DNA of 64,000 nucleotides, from the NCBI GenBank assembly GCA_951813295.1, contig CATOTI010000002.1:2986522-3050521 (forward strand), given 5' to 3'. The notes below the pieces were generated by a model, which worked only from the letters and a program-made list of their open reading frames with translations, searched no databases and had not been told where the DNA came from. The DNA comes from an uncultured Pseudomonadales bacterium (GTDB lineage: Bacteria; Pseudomonadota; Gammaproteobacteria; Pseudomonadales; Azotimanducaceae). The position numbers were made by a program, and so were the translations under genes. Every line of letters begins with the position of its first letter. Within the stretch, counting starts at the first letter, position 1. Positions 17,397 to 26,484 of the stretch are shown piece after piece.

Positions 17397-19575
17397 AGCG
17401 CAACCTCAACCGCGTCCTGATGACCTCCGCCGCGGTATTGAATGCGAACGTCATGACAAAAAGTGCGACGGCGGTGAGAAAGAGAACGCGATAGTGCGTG
17501 CTGTCGACCTCGGACTCGGGTAGCTCGATGGCGAGGTTCGCGGCGAGTGATCGCAGGCCCGTGAAGACGCTCCAGTCGAGGATGGGCGTATTCCCGGTCG
17601 CCATGAGAACGATCATCGTTTCGCCGATGGCGCGTCCAAAACCAATGATGAGCGCGGAGAGAATGCCGGGGCTGGCCGTTGTCAGGACGACGCGCACGAG
17701 GGTCTGTGAGGTCGATGCACCCAGCGCGAGCGAGCCGTTCACCAGCGAGCGAGGAACGTCGTGGATCGCGTCTTCGGCGACCGAATAGATGATGGGTACG
17801 ACCGCAAACGCCATGGCGATGCCGACGACGAGCGCGTTGCGCTGGTCGTAATCGAGGCCGAGCGAGGAATTGACCCAGCGAGCGGCGTCACCGCCGAAAA
17901 GCGACGACTCGATCGTGTTGTCCGAGGCGAATAATAGGGATGTGTAGGCCATGAGCAGAGGCACGGCGGCAAGCCATAACAATGGTACGAGTCGTTGATT
18001 GAGCCGCGGTGCAAGCGCGTGCAAACCATAGCCGAGGACGAGCCCGGCGATCGGCAGCGTCGTTAGGAGCAGAACCACCGACGCGAGGTTTGCCTCGATT
18101 GCCGGCGCGAGGAGCGTTCCGGCCAGAAAACCGAGGACGACCGTCGGTAGCGCGGCCATGATCTCGATGCTTGGTTTGATCCACCGGCGCACCTCGGCCG
18201 ACATGAAATACGCGCTGTAGATCGCGGTTGCGATGGCGAGCGGCGCGGCGAATAGCATCGCGTAAAAGGCGGCTTTCAGCGTCCCGACGAGCAGCGGGAT
18301 GATGGAAAACTTCGGTTCGAAGGCGCTATCCGCGGCCGTGCTCTGCCAGGTGAAGGACGGCGTGTCATAGCCTTCGTACCAGATCCGTTGGAAGAGCGTC
18401 GCGAAGGAAACCTCGGCGTGCCTGGTTTCGAGACCGACCAACTGGACCTTGTTGGTCGACGCCAGCAGGAGTCGATCGCCGCGTGGCGAGAACGCCCAAA
18501 CGCCGTCGCGTTCGTAGGACCGCGATGTCGAGATCTTGCGCTCGGCGGTGGTATGCACCCAGTGGAGCACGCCCCGATCGTCCTGCGCGACGAATCCTTT
18601 GATCGTCGCGTTCGACACTATTCTCATCACCGGCCGCGGGAAGTCGAATCCCCGCACGACGACGTGGTTGCCTACGCCCCGGATGAACTGCTGCTCTACG
18701 CGACGATCGCGGGCGAGCAACAGAGATTGTGCGCCGAGGAGCGTCGTCGTCCCGGTCGGAGTGCCGTTGTCCGCGCGTAGCAGCACGAGGCGGTTGCGGT
18801 GAATCCGCACGAGGGCGAGCGCGCCCCTCGAAGGCGAAACGAGAATCACGCGCGAACCGGCGGCATCGAGTGCTAGCGTCTCGTACATCGCCGCGAGGGA
18901 AATACTTACTTCGCCGACGAGTTCGAAGCCTTCGAAGTGATCCCCGCGCCAGCGCAGGACGACGAGTGTCGATCGTGGGGTGCCCGCGGCCGAGCTTTCA
19001 TCAGGCGCCAGCAGGGCGACGACGATTTCGTCGTCTCGTGCGTAGGCATCGAAACGGTAGCCATCGGCAACGTCGACCGGCAGGTCGAGCAACGTATCGA
19101 CATGGGTCTCGTTCGCATGCGCGTGGCGCGTCTGGCCGCGGGACCAGACCTGGCGTAATCGGACCATGCGATTGGCCGCGACGTTCGGCTGTGCTGTCGA
19201 CTCGGCCTCGATCTTCGTCGTGAGCGCGATTGTCCCTTCATCGTCGATTGGCGCGCGGACCCGTTCGATCGGTTGTTCGGTGGCTACAGCTACGCCGATT
19301 GACGCGCCTGATGGATCGAAGAAATGCATGCGCCCGCTTCGATCCAAGACGTGGATGGCCGTACCGTCGCCGTTGCTGCCTACCAGTACCGGATCCGGAA
19401 TCTTCGTGAGGAATTCGCGGGATTCTCCGAATCGATCAGCGCCGAGGAGCGGGATGACGACCGAGCCGAGATAGCCGAGGAGCAGAACGACGAGCGCCAT
19501 CGTCGCGATACCGGCGAGGGTGACGATGCCGGTAGTCGATGTGTCGATCCAACGACGGACTCGAGCGTTCGCCAT
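17386..19575 (-). CDS. pstC: Phosphate ABC transporter permease PstC, long form
   Basis: A 729-residue permease, more than twice the size of E. coli PstC. After one membrane helix (about residues 15-42) there is a soluble part of about 370 residues, likely periplasmic, with repeated beta-strand blocks such as ILVGSNGDGTAIHVLDRSG that recall a beta-propeller. The permease core lies in the last 290 residues, with the coupling loop VNGSLALGASTSQTLVRVVL. It is paired with an equally extended PstA. The extension may sense or gather phosphate but this is inference. Confidence 0.92.
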   Translation of the reverse strand: MANARVRRWIDTSTTGIVTLAGIATMALVVLLLGYLGSVVIPLLGADRFGESREFLTKIPDPVLVGSNGDGTAIHVLDRSGRMHFFDPSGASIGVAVATEQPIERVRAPIDDEGTIALTTKIEAESTAQPNVAANRMVRLRQVWSRGQTRHAHANETHVDTLLDLPVDVADGYRFDAYARDDEIVVALLAPDESSAAGTPRSTLVVLRWRGDHFEGFELVGEVSISLAAMYETLALDAAGSRVILVSPSRGALALVRIHRNRLVLLRADNGTPTGTTTLLGAQSLLLARDRRVEQQFIRGVGNHVVVRGFDFPRPVMRIVSNATIKGFVAQDDRGVLHWVHTTAERKISTSRSYERDGVWAFSPRGDRLLLASTNKVQLVGLETRHAEVSFATLFQRIWYEGYDTPSFTWQSTAADSAFEPKFSIIPLLVGTLKAAFYAMLFAAPLAIATAIYSAYFMSAEVRRWIKPSIEIMAALPTVVLGFLAGTLLAPAIEANLASVVLLLTTLPIAGLVLGYGLHALAPRLNQRLVPLLWLAAVPLLMAYTSLLFASDNTIESSLFGGDAARWVNSSLGLDYDQRNALVVGIAMAFAVVPIIYSVAEDAIHDVPRSLVNGSLALGASTSQTLVRVVLTTASPGILSALIIGFGRAIGETMIVLMATGNTPILDWSVFTGLRSLAANLAIELPESEVDSTHYRVLFLTAVALFVMTFAFNTAAEVIRTRLRLRYGT

Positions 19576-19581
19576 GTCGGT

Positions 19582-20550
19582 TCAGCGATCGAGTTTCGTC
19601 AGCTCGCGCTCGACGACGGGGACCGGCAACGGAATGTAGCCATCTTTCTCGATGGCCCGCTGGCCAACCGGCGACATGACCATACGGAGGAATTCACGCT
19701 CGAGCGGCGCGAGCGGGGCACCCGGTCGCTTGTTGACGTAGATGTACAGGCACCGCGACAGCGGATAGGATCGATTGATCGCGTTTTCGGACGTCGCGGC
19801 GACGGGTGCTGATCCCGCGAGCTCGGCGATCGCGAGCGTCTTGACCCCGGCACTGCGCACGCCAAAGCCCGAATAGCCGATGCTGTGCCGAGAGTGGGAA
19901 ATCGCTTGAACGACGGACGACGACCCCGGTTGTTCGTTGACGGTGTTGCGAAAATCGCCGGTGCAGAGAACGGCCTGCTTGAAGTAGCCGTAGGTTCCCG
20001 ACACGGAGTTGCGACCGTAGAGCCGAATCGGCCGGTCGCGCCAGGACCCTTGCGCGCCGAGACTGCCCCAATCATCGATTGGTTCGCCGCCGTGGCATCG
20101 CCGGGTGTTCGAGAAAACCGCGTCGAGTTGCTCGATGGCGATCGATGAGAGCGGGTTGTCCTTGTGGACGTACACCGCCAATGCATCGATCGCCACGCGT
20201 ACGACGGTCGGGCGGTAGCCGTGATGTGCCTGGAACGACTGCACTTCGCGCGGTTTCATCCGTCGACTCATCGGCGCGAGATTGGCTGTGCCTTCGATCA
20301 ACGCCGGGGGCGCGGTGGACGAACCGGCGCCCTGGATCTGTACACGAACGTTCGGATAGATCTTCGTGAACTCGTCCGTCCAGAGCGTCATGAGGTTTGC
20401 GAGCGTATCCGATCCGACGCTCGACAGGATTCCGCGCACGCCGGTCACGCGCTCGTAGGGTTCGAGTTCGTCGGCTAGGGCTTTCACGCCAAGCATCACG
20501 ATAAGTAACGCGATGAGCGGCCGCGTCAGCGGCGAGGTCACGGCTTTCAT
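19582..20550 (-). CDS. pstS: Phosphate-binding periplasmic protein PstS
   Basis: A 322-residue solute-binding protein with a signal peptide (hydrophobic residues 9-25). The phosphate site of the family is seen in SVGSDTLANL near residue 43, GAGSSTAPPALIEG near 74 and GRNSVSGTYGYF near 180. It delivers phosphate to the PstCA channel. It lies 6 bases ahead of pstC and 45 bases after phoR, so it is probably part of one long transcript from the Pho-box promoter ahead of phoB. No separate Pho box was seen in the 45-base gap. Confidence 0.94.
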   Translation of the reverse strand: MKAVTSPLTRPLIALLIVMLGVKALADELEPYERVTGVRGILSSVGSDTLANLMTLWTDEFTKIYPNVRVQIQGAGSSTAPPALIEGTANLAPMSRRMKPREVQSFQAHHGYRPTVVRVAIDALAVYVHKDNPLSSIAIEQLDAVFSNTRRCHGGEPIDDWGSLGAQGSWRDRPIRLYGRNSVSGTYGYFKQAVLCTGDFRNTVNEQPGSSSVVQAISHSRHSIGYSGFGVRSAGVKTLAIAELAGSAPVAATSENAINRSYPLSRCLYIYVNKRPGAPLAPLEREFLRMVMSPVGQRAIEKDGYIPLPVPVVERELTKLDR

Positions 20551-20595
20551 GGCTTGTTGTCGCGGCGCATCGCGATCAGCCCGTCATCTGCTGGC

Positions 20596-21891
20596 TCACA
20601 GAGCAATGGAACTCGCGTCGCTCGCATCACGCAAGGCAAACGAAAACGTGCTGCCTTCGCCCACCCGGCTCGTGACTTCCAGTTCACTGTGGTGGCGGCG
20701 GAGGATGTGCTTGACGATCGCGAGGCCGAGTCCAGTCCCGCCACGGCCGCGGCTCTTCTTCATGTCGACTCGGTAGAACCTCTCAGTCAGGCGGGAGATG
20801 TGTTCAGGTGGTATTCCCACGCCTTCATCGCGAACGGAGAACACCGGCTTGCCGTTCTCGCTAGCCCAGCGAATGACGATGGCGCCGCCGTCGGGGCTGT
20901 ATCGGACGGCGTTCGACACGAGATTGGAGAACGCGCTATGGAGTTCGGACGCGATGCCGAGGACCGTGCATCCGCAGTCGAGCTCGAGGCTGATGTCGTG
21001 GCCGTCGCTACTGATCGAGCGCGCTTCCGTGGCGATCGCCGTCAGCATCGAAGGCACATCGACGATCTCGAAGTCCTCCTCTTCCGGCATGGGCGATGAT
21101 TCGAGACGGCTCAACGTCAAAAGATCCTCGACGAGCGCTTTCATTCTCGCCGCCGGGGATTCCAGCCGGGCGATACTCTCGCGTATGACGTCGATCTCGA
21201 TATCGTCTTCGCTCAGTGCTTCTAGATAGCCGATGATCACGGTGAGTGGCGTGCGCAACTCGTGGGAGACGTTGGCGACGAAATCCTGGCGCATCGTCAA
21301 CAGCCGATTCAGCGTCGTCACGTCGCGGATCAGGACGATCGAGCGGTCTTCTCCGACGCGGATGTGGCGCAGTTCCAGCCGCTTCGCCTCATCGGTAGGC
21401 GCGGGGATCTCGACAATGTCCGAGTCGATGTCACCGCGCACGAGTTCGACGATGGCGGGGTTGCGGATGAGCGCCAGGAGATTCTGGTTCTTGTCGTCTG
21501 CTTCGAGCCCGAGAAGTGCGCGCGCGCTTGCGTTGATTGTTTCGATCGAACCGGCCCGATGGATGACGATCCAGCCGTCCGGGATCGCGTCGAACGTGTC
21601 TTTGAGCCAACGAAGCTCGGCGATCAGCCAAGCCGATCGCTCGCGTGAGCGCCGTTGGTTCTGTCGAAGGCGACCGACGATCTCGAGCCAGACGGAAGAT
21701 TCGCTCGCGGTCGTTCCGAGCGGGCGGCGAGTCCATCTTTCGAAGGCCAGGTAGTTGAGCCCGCCGATCGCGATCCAGACCAAACAGGCGACGAGTGCGC
21801 CGATCGCCCAGTCGGTGGAGAGAATCCCGGCGACGAGGCCCAGGGTCAGACAGGTGAGTCCCCGTGTCGTCTCTCTTGTCAGGACGTACAT
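20596..21891 (-). CDS. phoR: Phosphate regulon sensor histidine kinase PhoR
   Basis: About 431 residues: two membrane helices at the N terminus, a PAS region near residues 100-190, the HisKA dimerisation domain with the phospho-acceptor His in VSHELRTPL, and the HATPase domain with N box (NLVSNAVRYSPDGG), G1 (DEGVGI) and GTGLGL. It phosphorylates PhoB when phosphate is short. I chose ATG 21891 because GAGGGG lies 10 bases ahead; ATG 21900 in the same frame sits too near this site. phoB lies 61 bases upstream. Confidence 0.93.
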   Translation of the reverse strand: MYVLTRETTRGLTCLTLGLVAGILSTDWAIGALVACLVWIAIGGLNYLAFERWTRRPLGTTASESSVWLEIVGRLRQNQRRSRERSAWLIAELRWLKDTFDAIPDGWIVIHRAGSIETINASARALLGLEADDKNQNLLALIRNPAIVELVRGDIDSDIVEIPAPTDEAKRLELRHIRVGEDRSIVLIRDVTTLNRLLTMRQDFVANVSHELRTPLTVIIGYLEALSEDDIEIDVIRESIARLESPAARMKALVEDLLTLSRLESSPMPEEEDFEIVDVPSMLTAIATEARSISSDGHDISLELDCGCTVLGIASELHSAFSNLVSNAVRYSPDGGAIVIRWASENGKPVFSVRDEGVGIPPEHISRLTERFYRVDMKKSRGRGGTGLGLAIVKHILRRHHSELEVTSRVGEGSTFSFALRDASDASSIAL

Positions 21892-21952
21892 CGGTGACAT
21901 TCCCCTCGATCGATACGACCCCAATAATTGCGGGGTTCCGACGTTGAGGAGG

Positions 21953-22657
21953 TTAGCAGGCTTCAGCACGCGAGCGCGCTGCGAAGCGGTACCCGACGCC
22001 GCGGACGGTTTCGACGAGTTTGTCCATCCCGAACGGCATGAGCGCTTTGCGCAAGCGGAGAACGTGAACGTCGACGGTGCGCTCTTCGACGTAGACGTTT
22101 CTTCCCCAGACGCGATCGAGGAGCTGCGCCCGATCGAAAGCACGGTCCGGATGGCGCATCAGGAGCTCCAACAGGCGGAACTCCGTCGGGCCGATGTGTA
22201 CGTCTTCGCCGCCGACCGCGAGGCGATGACTCTTCGTGTCGAGGGTGAGCGTGCCGGAACTCAAGAGTCCGTCCTCGGAAGCGCCACTGCGCCGCAGCAG
22301 CGCCTTGATCCGGGCGATCAGCTCCTTCGGCGAGAAGGGCTTGGTGACGTAGTCGTCGATCCCGGCGTCGAAGCTCTTGAGCTTGTCGGTCTCTTCACCG
22401 CGTGCTGTCAGCATGATGAGCGGTAATTCGGTGGCGATCGAATCGCGCCGTAGTTTGCGCGCGAGTTCGATGCCGCTCATGCCGGGGAGCATCCAATCGA
22501 TGATGACGAGGCGCGGCAGCGGACCATCGAGGACCCGCAAGGCCTCTTCGCCGCTCTCGACGGCGATGATCTCGAATCCCGCTCGCTCCAGCGAAAAGCG
22601 CAGCATTTCGCGGATCTCGAGTTCGTCTTCGACTAACAGGATCACGTTGGAACTCAT
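21953..22657 (-). CDS. phoB: Phosphate regulon response regulator PhoB
   Basis: A 234-residue OmpR-family regulator. The receiver domain has the acidic pair in VEDE, the phospho-acceptor Asp in IIDWMLPGMSG and the Lys in VTKPFSP; the winged-helix domain ends in VRGVGYRF. It activates genes with Pho boxes when phosphate is short. It is the first gene of the phoBR-pstSCAB-phoU-HAD series, and a Pho box 58 bases upstream of its start suggests it controls its own operon. Confidence 0.96.
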   Translation of the reverse strand: MSSNVILLVEDELEIREMLRFSLERAGFEIIAVESGEEALRVLDGPLPRLVIIDWMLPGMSGIELARKLRRDSIATELPLIMLTARGEETDKLKSFDAGIDDYVTKPFSPKELIARIKALLRRSGASEDGLLSSGTLTLDTKSHRLAVGGEDVHIGPTEFRLLELLMRHPDRAFDRAQLLDRVWGRNVYVEERTVDVHVLRLRKALMPFGMDKLVETVRGVGYRFAARSRAEAC

Positions 22658-22715
22658 CGTGGTTTACCTCGGTTCCCGCCTCGGTGGTGTGCGGGCGCGA
22701 TTCTCGACTTCGCTT

Positions 22716-22733
22716 ATGACGGTTCGATGACGT
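22716..22733 (-). promoter_or_regulatory. Pho box upstream of phoB
   Basis: Read on the minus strand, two direct repeats of CGTCAT in 7-base units (ACGTCAT and CCGTCAT) are separated by 4 bases. This matches the PhoB-binding layout of two 7-base repeats with a 4-base AT-leaning spacer. It lies 58 bases before the phoB start, the right place to assist an upstream promoter. Confidence 0.75.
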
Positions 22734-22846
22734 GGCAGGATATTATCGTCGGGGTCGATGCGCGAACGCGTGCCGCCCGCGCTCTTGCGTGCAATCGATG
22801 TTCGAAAACCATACGGTTGGCGTCTTCGTTTCTACAGGAGTCAGTC

Positions 22847-23512
22847 ATGGGGCAGCGGCAAGTTCGTGCCGTCGACGGTTTTACATTTGGTGCCTACGAG
22901 GCGATGCCGGCCGGTGAGCCGAAAGCGGGCCTTGTCGTCATTCAAGAGATCTTCGGGGTCAACAATCACATTCGCGAAGTTGCCGACGGATACGCGGCGG
23001 AAGGCTACGCGGTGATCGCGCCTCAGCTCTTTGATCGGGTGGAACGGAACGTCGAACTCGGCTACGCGGGCGACGACATGACGCGCGGTATCGAGCTCGC
23101 CTTCCAGGGGCTCGCGCGCGAAGACGCACTGAAGGATCTCCAGGCGTCGATCGAGGAAGCGAGTCGGTTCGGCAAGGTCGGTGTCGTCGGCTATTGCTAC
23201 GGCGGCCTGATGACGTGGCTTTCGGCATGCGATCTCAGCGGCGTGAGCTGTGCTTCGGCGTACTACGGCGGCGGCATCGCCAACGAACTCGACCGCCAGG
23301 CGACGTGCCCGGTCATGATGCATTTTGGCGAACTTGATGCCCATATCCCGCTCACGGACGTCGAGAAGATCAAAGCCGCGCACCCGGAGGCCGACGTTCA
23401 CGTCTACGCTGCCGATCACGGATTCAACTGCGATCACCGCGAGAGTCATCACGCGGAATCGGCTGCGACCGCGCGCCAGCGCACGCTGGCGTTCTTCGCC
23501 GAGCATCTCTAG
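22847..23512 (+). CDS. Dienelactone hydrolase family protein
   Basis: A 221-residue alpha/beta hydrolase. The nucleophile is Cys in VGYCYGGLMT (about residue 117), as in true dienelactone hydrolases, with the acid Asp in GELDAHIPL and His in ADHGFNCD. Dienelactone hydrolase opens lactones made in chlorocatechol breakdown, but many relatives have other ester substrates and no aromatic pathway is nearby. Start ATG 22847 follows a CAGGAG ribosome site; the frame is open further upstream without support. It is divergent from phoB. Confidence 0.87.
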   Translation: MGQRQVRAVDGFTFGAYEAMPAGEPKAGLVVIQEIFGVNNHIREVADGYAAEGYAVIAPQLFDRVERNVELGYAGDDMTRGIELAFQGLAREDALKDLQASIEEASRFGKVGVVGYCYGGLMTWLSACDLSGVSCASAYYGGGIANELDRQATCPVMMHFGELDAHIPLTDVEKIKAAHPEADVHVYAADHGFNCDHRESHHAESAATARQRTLAFFAEHL

Positions 23513-23521
23513 AGCAAGATC

Positions 23522-23803
23522 ATGCGTGTATTGCTGAAGACAGGCGTTCTGATCGCCGCCTGCTCGCTCCTCGGCATGGGCCAGGGCGCGGTGGCCGACG
23601 AAGGCGACAGGGCGGGCAAGAAAGCCAAGAAGACGCGCATCTGCAAGCGTGTGAAGGTCACGGGTACGCATTTTGCGAAGCGGATCTGCCGGACCCAGGC
23701 GCAGTGGGACGAAATGCGTGCGGAGAACGAGCGGGACATGGACCGGCTAAAGACCTCCAACCCGCACGATATACCCGTCGAGGGTGGTGCTCCGCCGTTT
23801 TAG
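23522..23803 (+). CDS. Small basic secreted protein with paired cysteines
   Basis: A 93-residue protein with a signal peptide (hydrophobic residues 6-24, likely cut after VADE or nearby). The mature part is Lys/Arg-rich and holds two Cys in CKRVKVTGTHFAKRICRT, followed by QAQWDEMR. This short motif with one Cys on each side and a trailing W recurs in small exported proteins of gammaproteobacteria; I know no function for them. It begins 9 bases after the dienelactone hydrolase stop, so the two are probably cotranscribed. Confidence 0.65.
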   Translation: MRVLLKTGVLIAACSLLGMGQGAVADEGDRAGKKAKKTRICKRVKVTGTHFAKRICRTQAQWDEMRAENERDMDRLKTSNPHDIPVEGGAPPF

Positions 23804-24230
23804 AACCGCTTGCGGTCGCGCGCCGCCAACGGTGCGCTCTTATCGTCCCCGCACGGTCGTCCGGGGCGGTTCGTGGGTGCCCGAAGCGTTGGTTTTTGGC
23901 TGATTTCCTTAGAAAAAATGCTGCTTAAGCGCAACCCCGGTCCCGTGTTGACATATACAGATCGTTTGTTGATCCTTCCCGCCACTGACTGGGGTGGGGG
24001 AACTCCCGAGTATTGTCAGCACAACGGTTCCTGCGGTTCTTCTAAGAAATACCCGCAGGTCGGACCGTCACCACAAGTGACGGACGTTGAGCAGTACGCC
24101 TCGCGACTAAGCTTTAAAAGCAAGACAACAAAACGTGTGGCTGCGAGAACGTATGGGAGTTCGAACTGGATCCTTGTCATGCGCCGCATACGTTTTTCGT
24201 TTCAAGAACAACGATCCCGTAGGAAGACAT
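23804..24230 (+). promoter_or_regulatory. Intergenic leader of the TonB-type operon with RNA hairpins
   Basis: There is no convincing gene in these 427 bases; base composition is more AT-rich than around it. A TTGACA hexamer at about 23947 may be a -35 element. Downstream are a 7+5-bp hairpin at 24030-24059 (CCTGCGG/CCGCAGG enclosing TTCTT/AAGAA) and a perfect 7-bp hairpin CCGTCAC/GTGACGG at 24065-24083. Together they suggest a structured 5' untranslated RNA of about 200 bases before the DUF3450 gene. No known riboswitch consensus was recognised. Confidence 0.5.
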
Positions 24231-25001
24231 ATGAAAACCTTCTCTATTCAGGGGCTCACGAAAGGATGCCTCGGAGGCTTCGCTTTTGCCGCGCTTTCCT
24301 TAAGCGCTAACGCGACGACGCTAAACGACATTTTTGCGGTTGCTGACCGTATCAACGTGGCAGCAAAAGAGTCGCAGGCAACGATCGAAGCGCTAACCGA
24401 GGAAACGCGAGAGCTCTACTCCGACTACAAAGTGGTACTCAAGGAGATCGAGGGCCTGCAGGTTTACAACCGGCAGCTCGAGCGCCAGATCGCCAACCAA
24501 GAGCGCGAGATGGCCGAGATTTCCGCCTCAGTTGACGAAGTGACCGTTATCGAGCGTCAGATCACGCCGCTGATGATCCGAATGATCGACTCGCTGGAGC
24601 AATTCATCGAACTCGATATTCCGTTCCAGCTCGAGGAGCGACGTGATCGTGTATCGAGGCTTCGCGACATCATGGAGCGTGCAGACGTTGCGGTGTCCGA
24701 AAAATTCAGCCAGGTGTTGAACGCCTATCAGATCGAAAATGAGTACGGCCGTACGCTGTCCTCTTACAGCACGACGATCGAAGTTAGCGGTCAGAGCCGC
24801 ATCGTCGACGTCCTGCAGATTGGCCGTATCTCGCTGGTCTACCAGACGAGTGACGGTGAAGAGACGGGTGTGTGGAACAACGACGCGCGCCAGTGGGAAG
24901 TCCTGGACGATCAGTATCAATCACCAGTGCGTCAGGGAATTCGCATGGAACGTAAGCAGGCGAGCTTGAATCTCCTGCCGATTCCGGTTCGGGTGGAGTA
25001 G
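24231..25001 (+). CDS. DUF3450 periplasmic coiled-coil protein of a TonB-type system
   Basis: A 256-residue exported protein: signal peptide to about residue 28, a coiled coil over roughly residues 45-120, then a mixed domain with DVLQIGRISLVYQTSDGEETG, typical of DUF3450. In other gammaproteobacteria this gene precedes ttpC-exbB-exbD-tonB of the TonB2 system, as here, and its product is thought to work with the TtpC channel protein in the periplasm. ATG 24231 follows AGGAAGACAT. The next gene starts 6 bases after the stop. Confidence 0.88.
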   Translation: MKTFSIQGLTKGCLGGFAFAALSLSANATTLNDIFAVADRINVAAKESQATIEALTEETRELYSDYKVVLKEIEGLQVYNRQLERQIANQEREMAEISASVDEVTVIERQITPLMIRMIDSLEQFIELDIPFQLEERRDRVSRLRDIMERADVAVSEKFSQVLNAYQIENEYGRTLSSYSTTIEVSGQSRIVDVLQIGRISLVYQTSDGEETGVWNNDARQWEVLDDQYQSPVRQGIRMERKQASLNLLPIPVRVE

Positions 25002-25007
25002 GGCAGC

Positions 25008-26471
25008 ATGAAGAACGTATTTCGGTTAGGGATCGCTGCGGCACTGACGTTCGCGATCAGCGCGAGCGCGGAAGAAGCGGCGGCGCCGGCTGTCGACCTT
25101 GAAGTCGTACCGGCTAATACGCTCGACGAGCTTTTGCAGAACGTCGAGGATCGTCGGGTCGTGGAGAGTCAGGAGCACGTTCGCCGAGAGGCGGAGTTCC
25201 GCGCCAATCGCGCCGATCAGCAGAATATGCTCGACGAAGCGAAGGACGAACGAACGCGCGAAGAGCGCCGTAGTGAACGCCTGGAGACGAATTTCGAAGA
25301 GAACGAAATTCGCATCGGCAACCTGCAGGAACAGCTCGACAAGCGCCTAGGAAGCTTGCGCGAACTCTTCGGGGTCCTGCAGCAGGTCGCTGGTGATACG
25401 CGCGGCTTGTTCGAAGCATCGCTCATCAGCGTCGAGTACCCGAACCGTGGTGAATGGCTCGGCCAGCTCGCGGCGAAGATGGGTAAGTCGACGCAGCTCG
25501 CGAGCATCGACGAGATGGAAGAGCTGTGGGAAACGCTACAGCGCGAGATCAACGAATCCGGCAAGATTTCGCGATTCACGACCACCGTCAACATGCTCGA
25601 TGGTGAACAAGTCGAGACAGAAGTCGTCCGCGTCGGATCGTTCGCCATTATCGGCGACTTGGGCTACATCAACTACGACGTCGATGTCGGCGCGCTCGTC
25701 GAACTCGGACGTCAGCCTGAAGCGCAATTCGCCAACACGGCGGAAAACCTCTACAACGCCGGATCGGGCGAACTCATACCGTTTGCGGTCGACCCGACTC
25801 GTGGGTCGCTCATTGCGCTGTTGATTCAGAAAGCAACGCTCGCCGAAATGGTCGGCACGCCGTTCGGTGGTTTCGCGACCGGCGCCTGCTATCTGCCGTT
25901 CTGCGACGGCCAGGGTGCGTATCCCGGATCCGTGATCATCATGGTGGGTATCATCGGTGTGTTGCTCGCGGTCGAGCGCCTCATCACGCTCACGATCGTT
26001 GGTGGCAAGGTGAACTCGCAGCGTAAGCAGCCCGGCTCACCGACCGAGGACAACCCGCTGGGCCGCGTCCTCAAGGTCTACGACGACAACAAGGACGTCG
26101 ACGTCGACACTCTCGACCTGAAACTGGGCGAGGCGATATTGACCGAGACACCAGCGTTAACGAGGAACATCACCATCATCCAGGTGATTTCGGTGGTCGC
26201 GCCGCTCATGGGTCTTCTCGGAACGGTGATCGGGATGATCGAGACGTTCCAGTCGATCACGCTGTTTGGTACGGGTGATCCGAAGACGATGGCGTCCGGT
26301 ATCTCGACCGCACTCATGACAACGGTTTTGGGTCTGTGTGTCGCGATTCCGACGGTCCTCTTGCATGCGGTCGTGAACACGCGCAGCAAGTCGATCATCC
26401 ATGTTCTGGAAGAGCAGTCTCAGGGCATCGTGGCACAGCACGCGGAGGACTCCGGTCAGCCCGTCGGCTGA
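25008..26471 (+). CDS. ttpC: TtpC-like MotA/TolQ/ExbB proton-channel protein with long periplasmic domain
   Basis: A 487-residue inner-membrane protein: signal peptide (to about residue 22), a periplasmic part of about 280 residues with a coiled coil around residues 60-120, one membrane helix near 305-325, a cytoplasmic loop, and the MotA/TolQ/ExbB channel helices with VAPLMGLLGTVIGMIETFQSI near residue 395 and TTVLGLCVAIPTVLLH near 440. This layout is that of TtpC of the Vibrio TonB2 system, which is needed in addition to ExbB2 and ExbD2. It sits between DUF3450 and exbB in the same order. Confidence 0.88.
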   Translation: MKNVFRLGIAAALTFAISASAEEAAAPAVDLEVVPANTLDELLQNVEDRRVVESQEHVRREAEFRANRADQQNMLDEAKDERTREERRSERLETNFEENEIRIGNLQEQLDKRLGSLRELFGVLQQVAGDTRGLFEASLISVEYPNRGEWLGQLAAKMGKSTQLASIDEMEELWETLQREINESGKISRFTTTVNMLDGEQVETEVVRVGSFAIIGDLGYINYDVDVGALVELGRQPEAQFANTAENLYNAGSGELIPFAVDPTRGSLIALLIQKATLAEMVGTPFGGFATGACYLPFCDGQGAYPGSVIIMVGIIGVLLAVERLITLTIVGGKVNSQRKQPGSPTEDNPLGRVLKVYDDNKDVDVDTLDLKLGEAILTETPALTRNITIIQVISVVAPLMGLLGTVIGMIETFQSITLFGTGDPKTMASGISTALMTTVLGLCVAIPTVLLHAVVNTRSKSIIHVLEEQSQGIVAQHAEDSGQPVG

Positions 26472-26484
26472 TCGGTAACCCGGC

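Noticed and set aside
23810..24310. Long open frame of 166 codons across the leader and into the DUF3450 gene.
   Set aside because: Composition is unlike neighbouring proteins, it overlaps a well-supported gene start, and the region has RNA hairpins.
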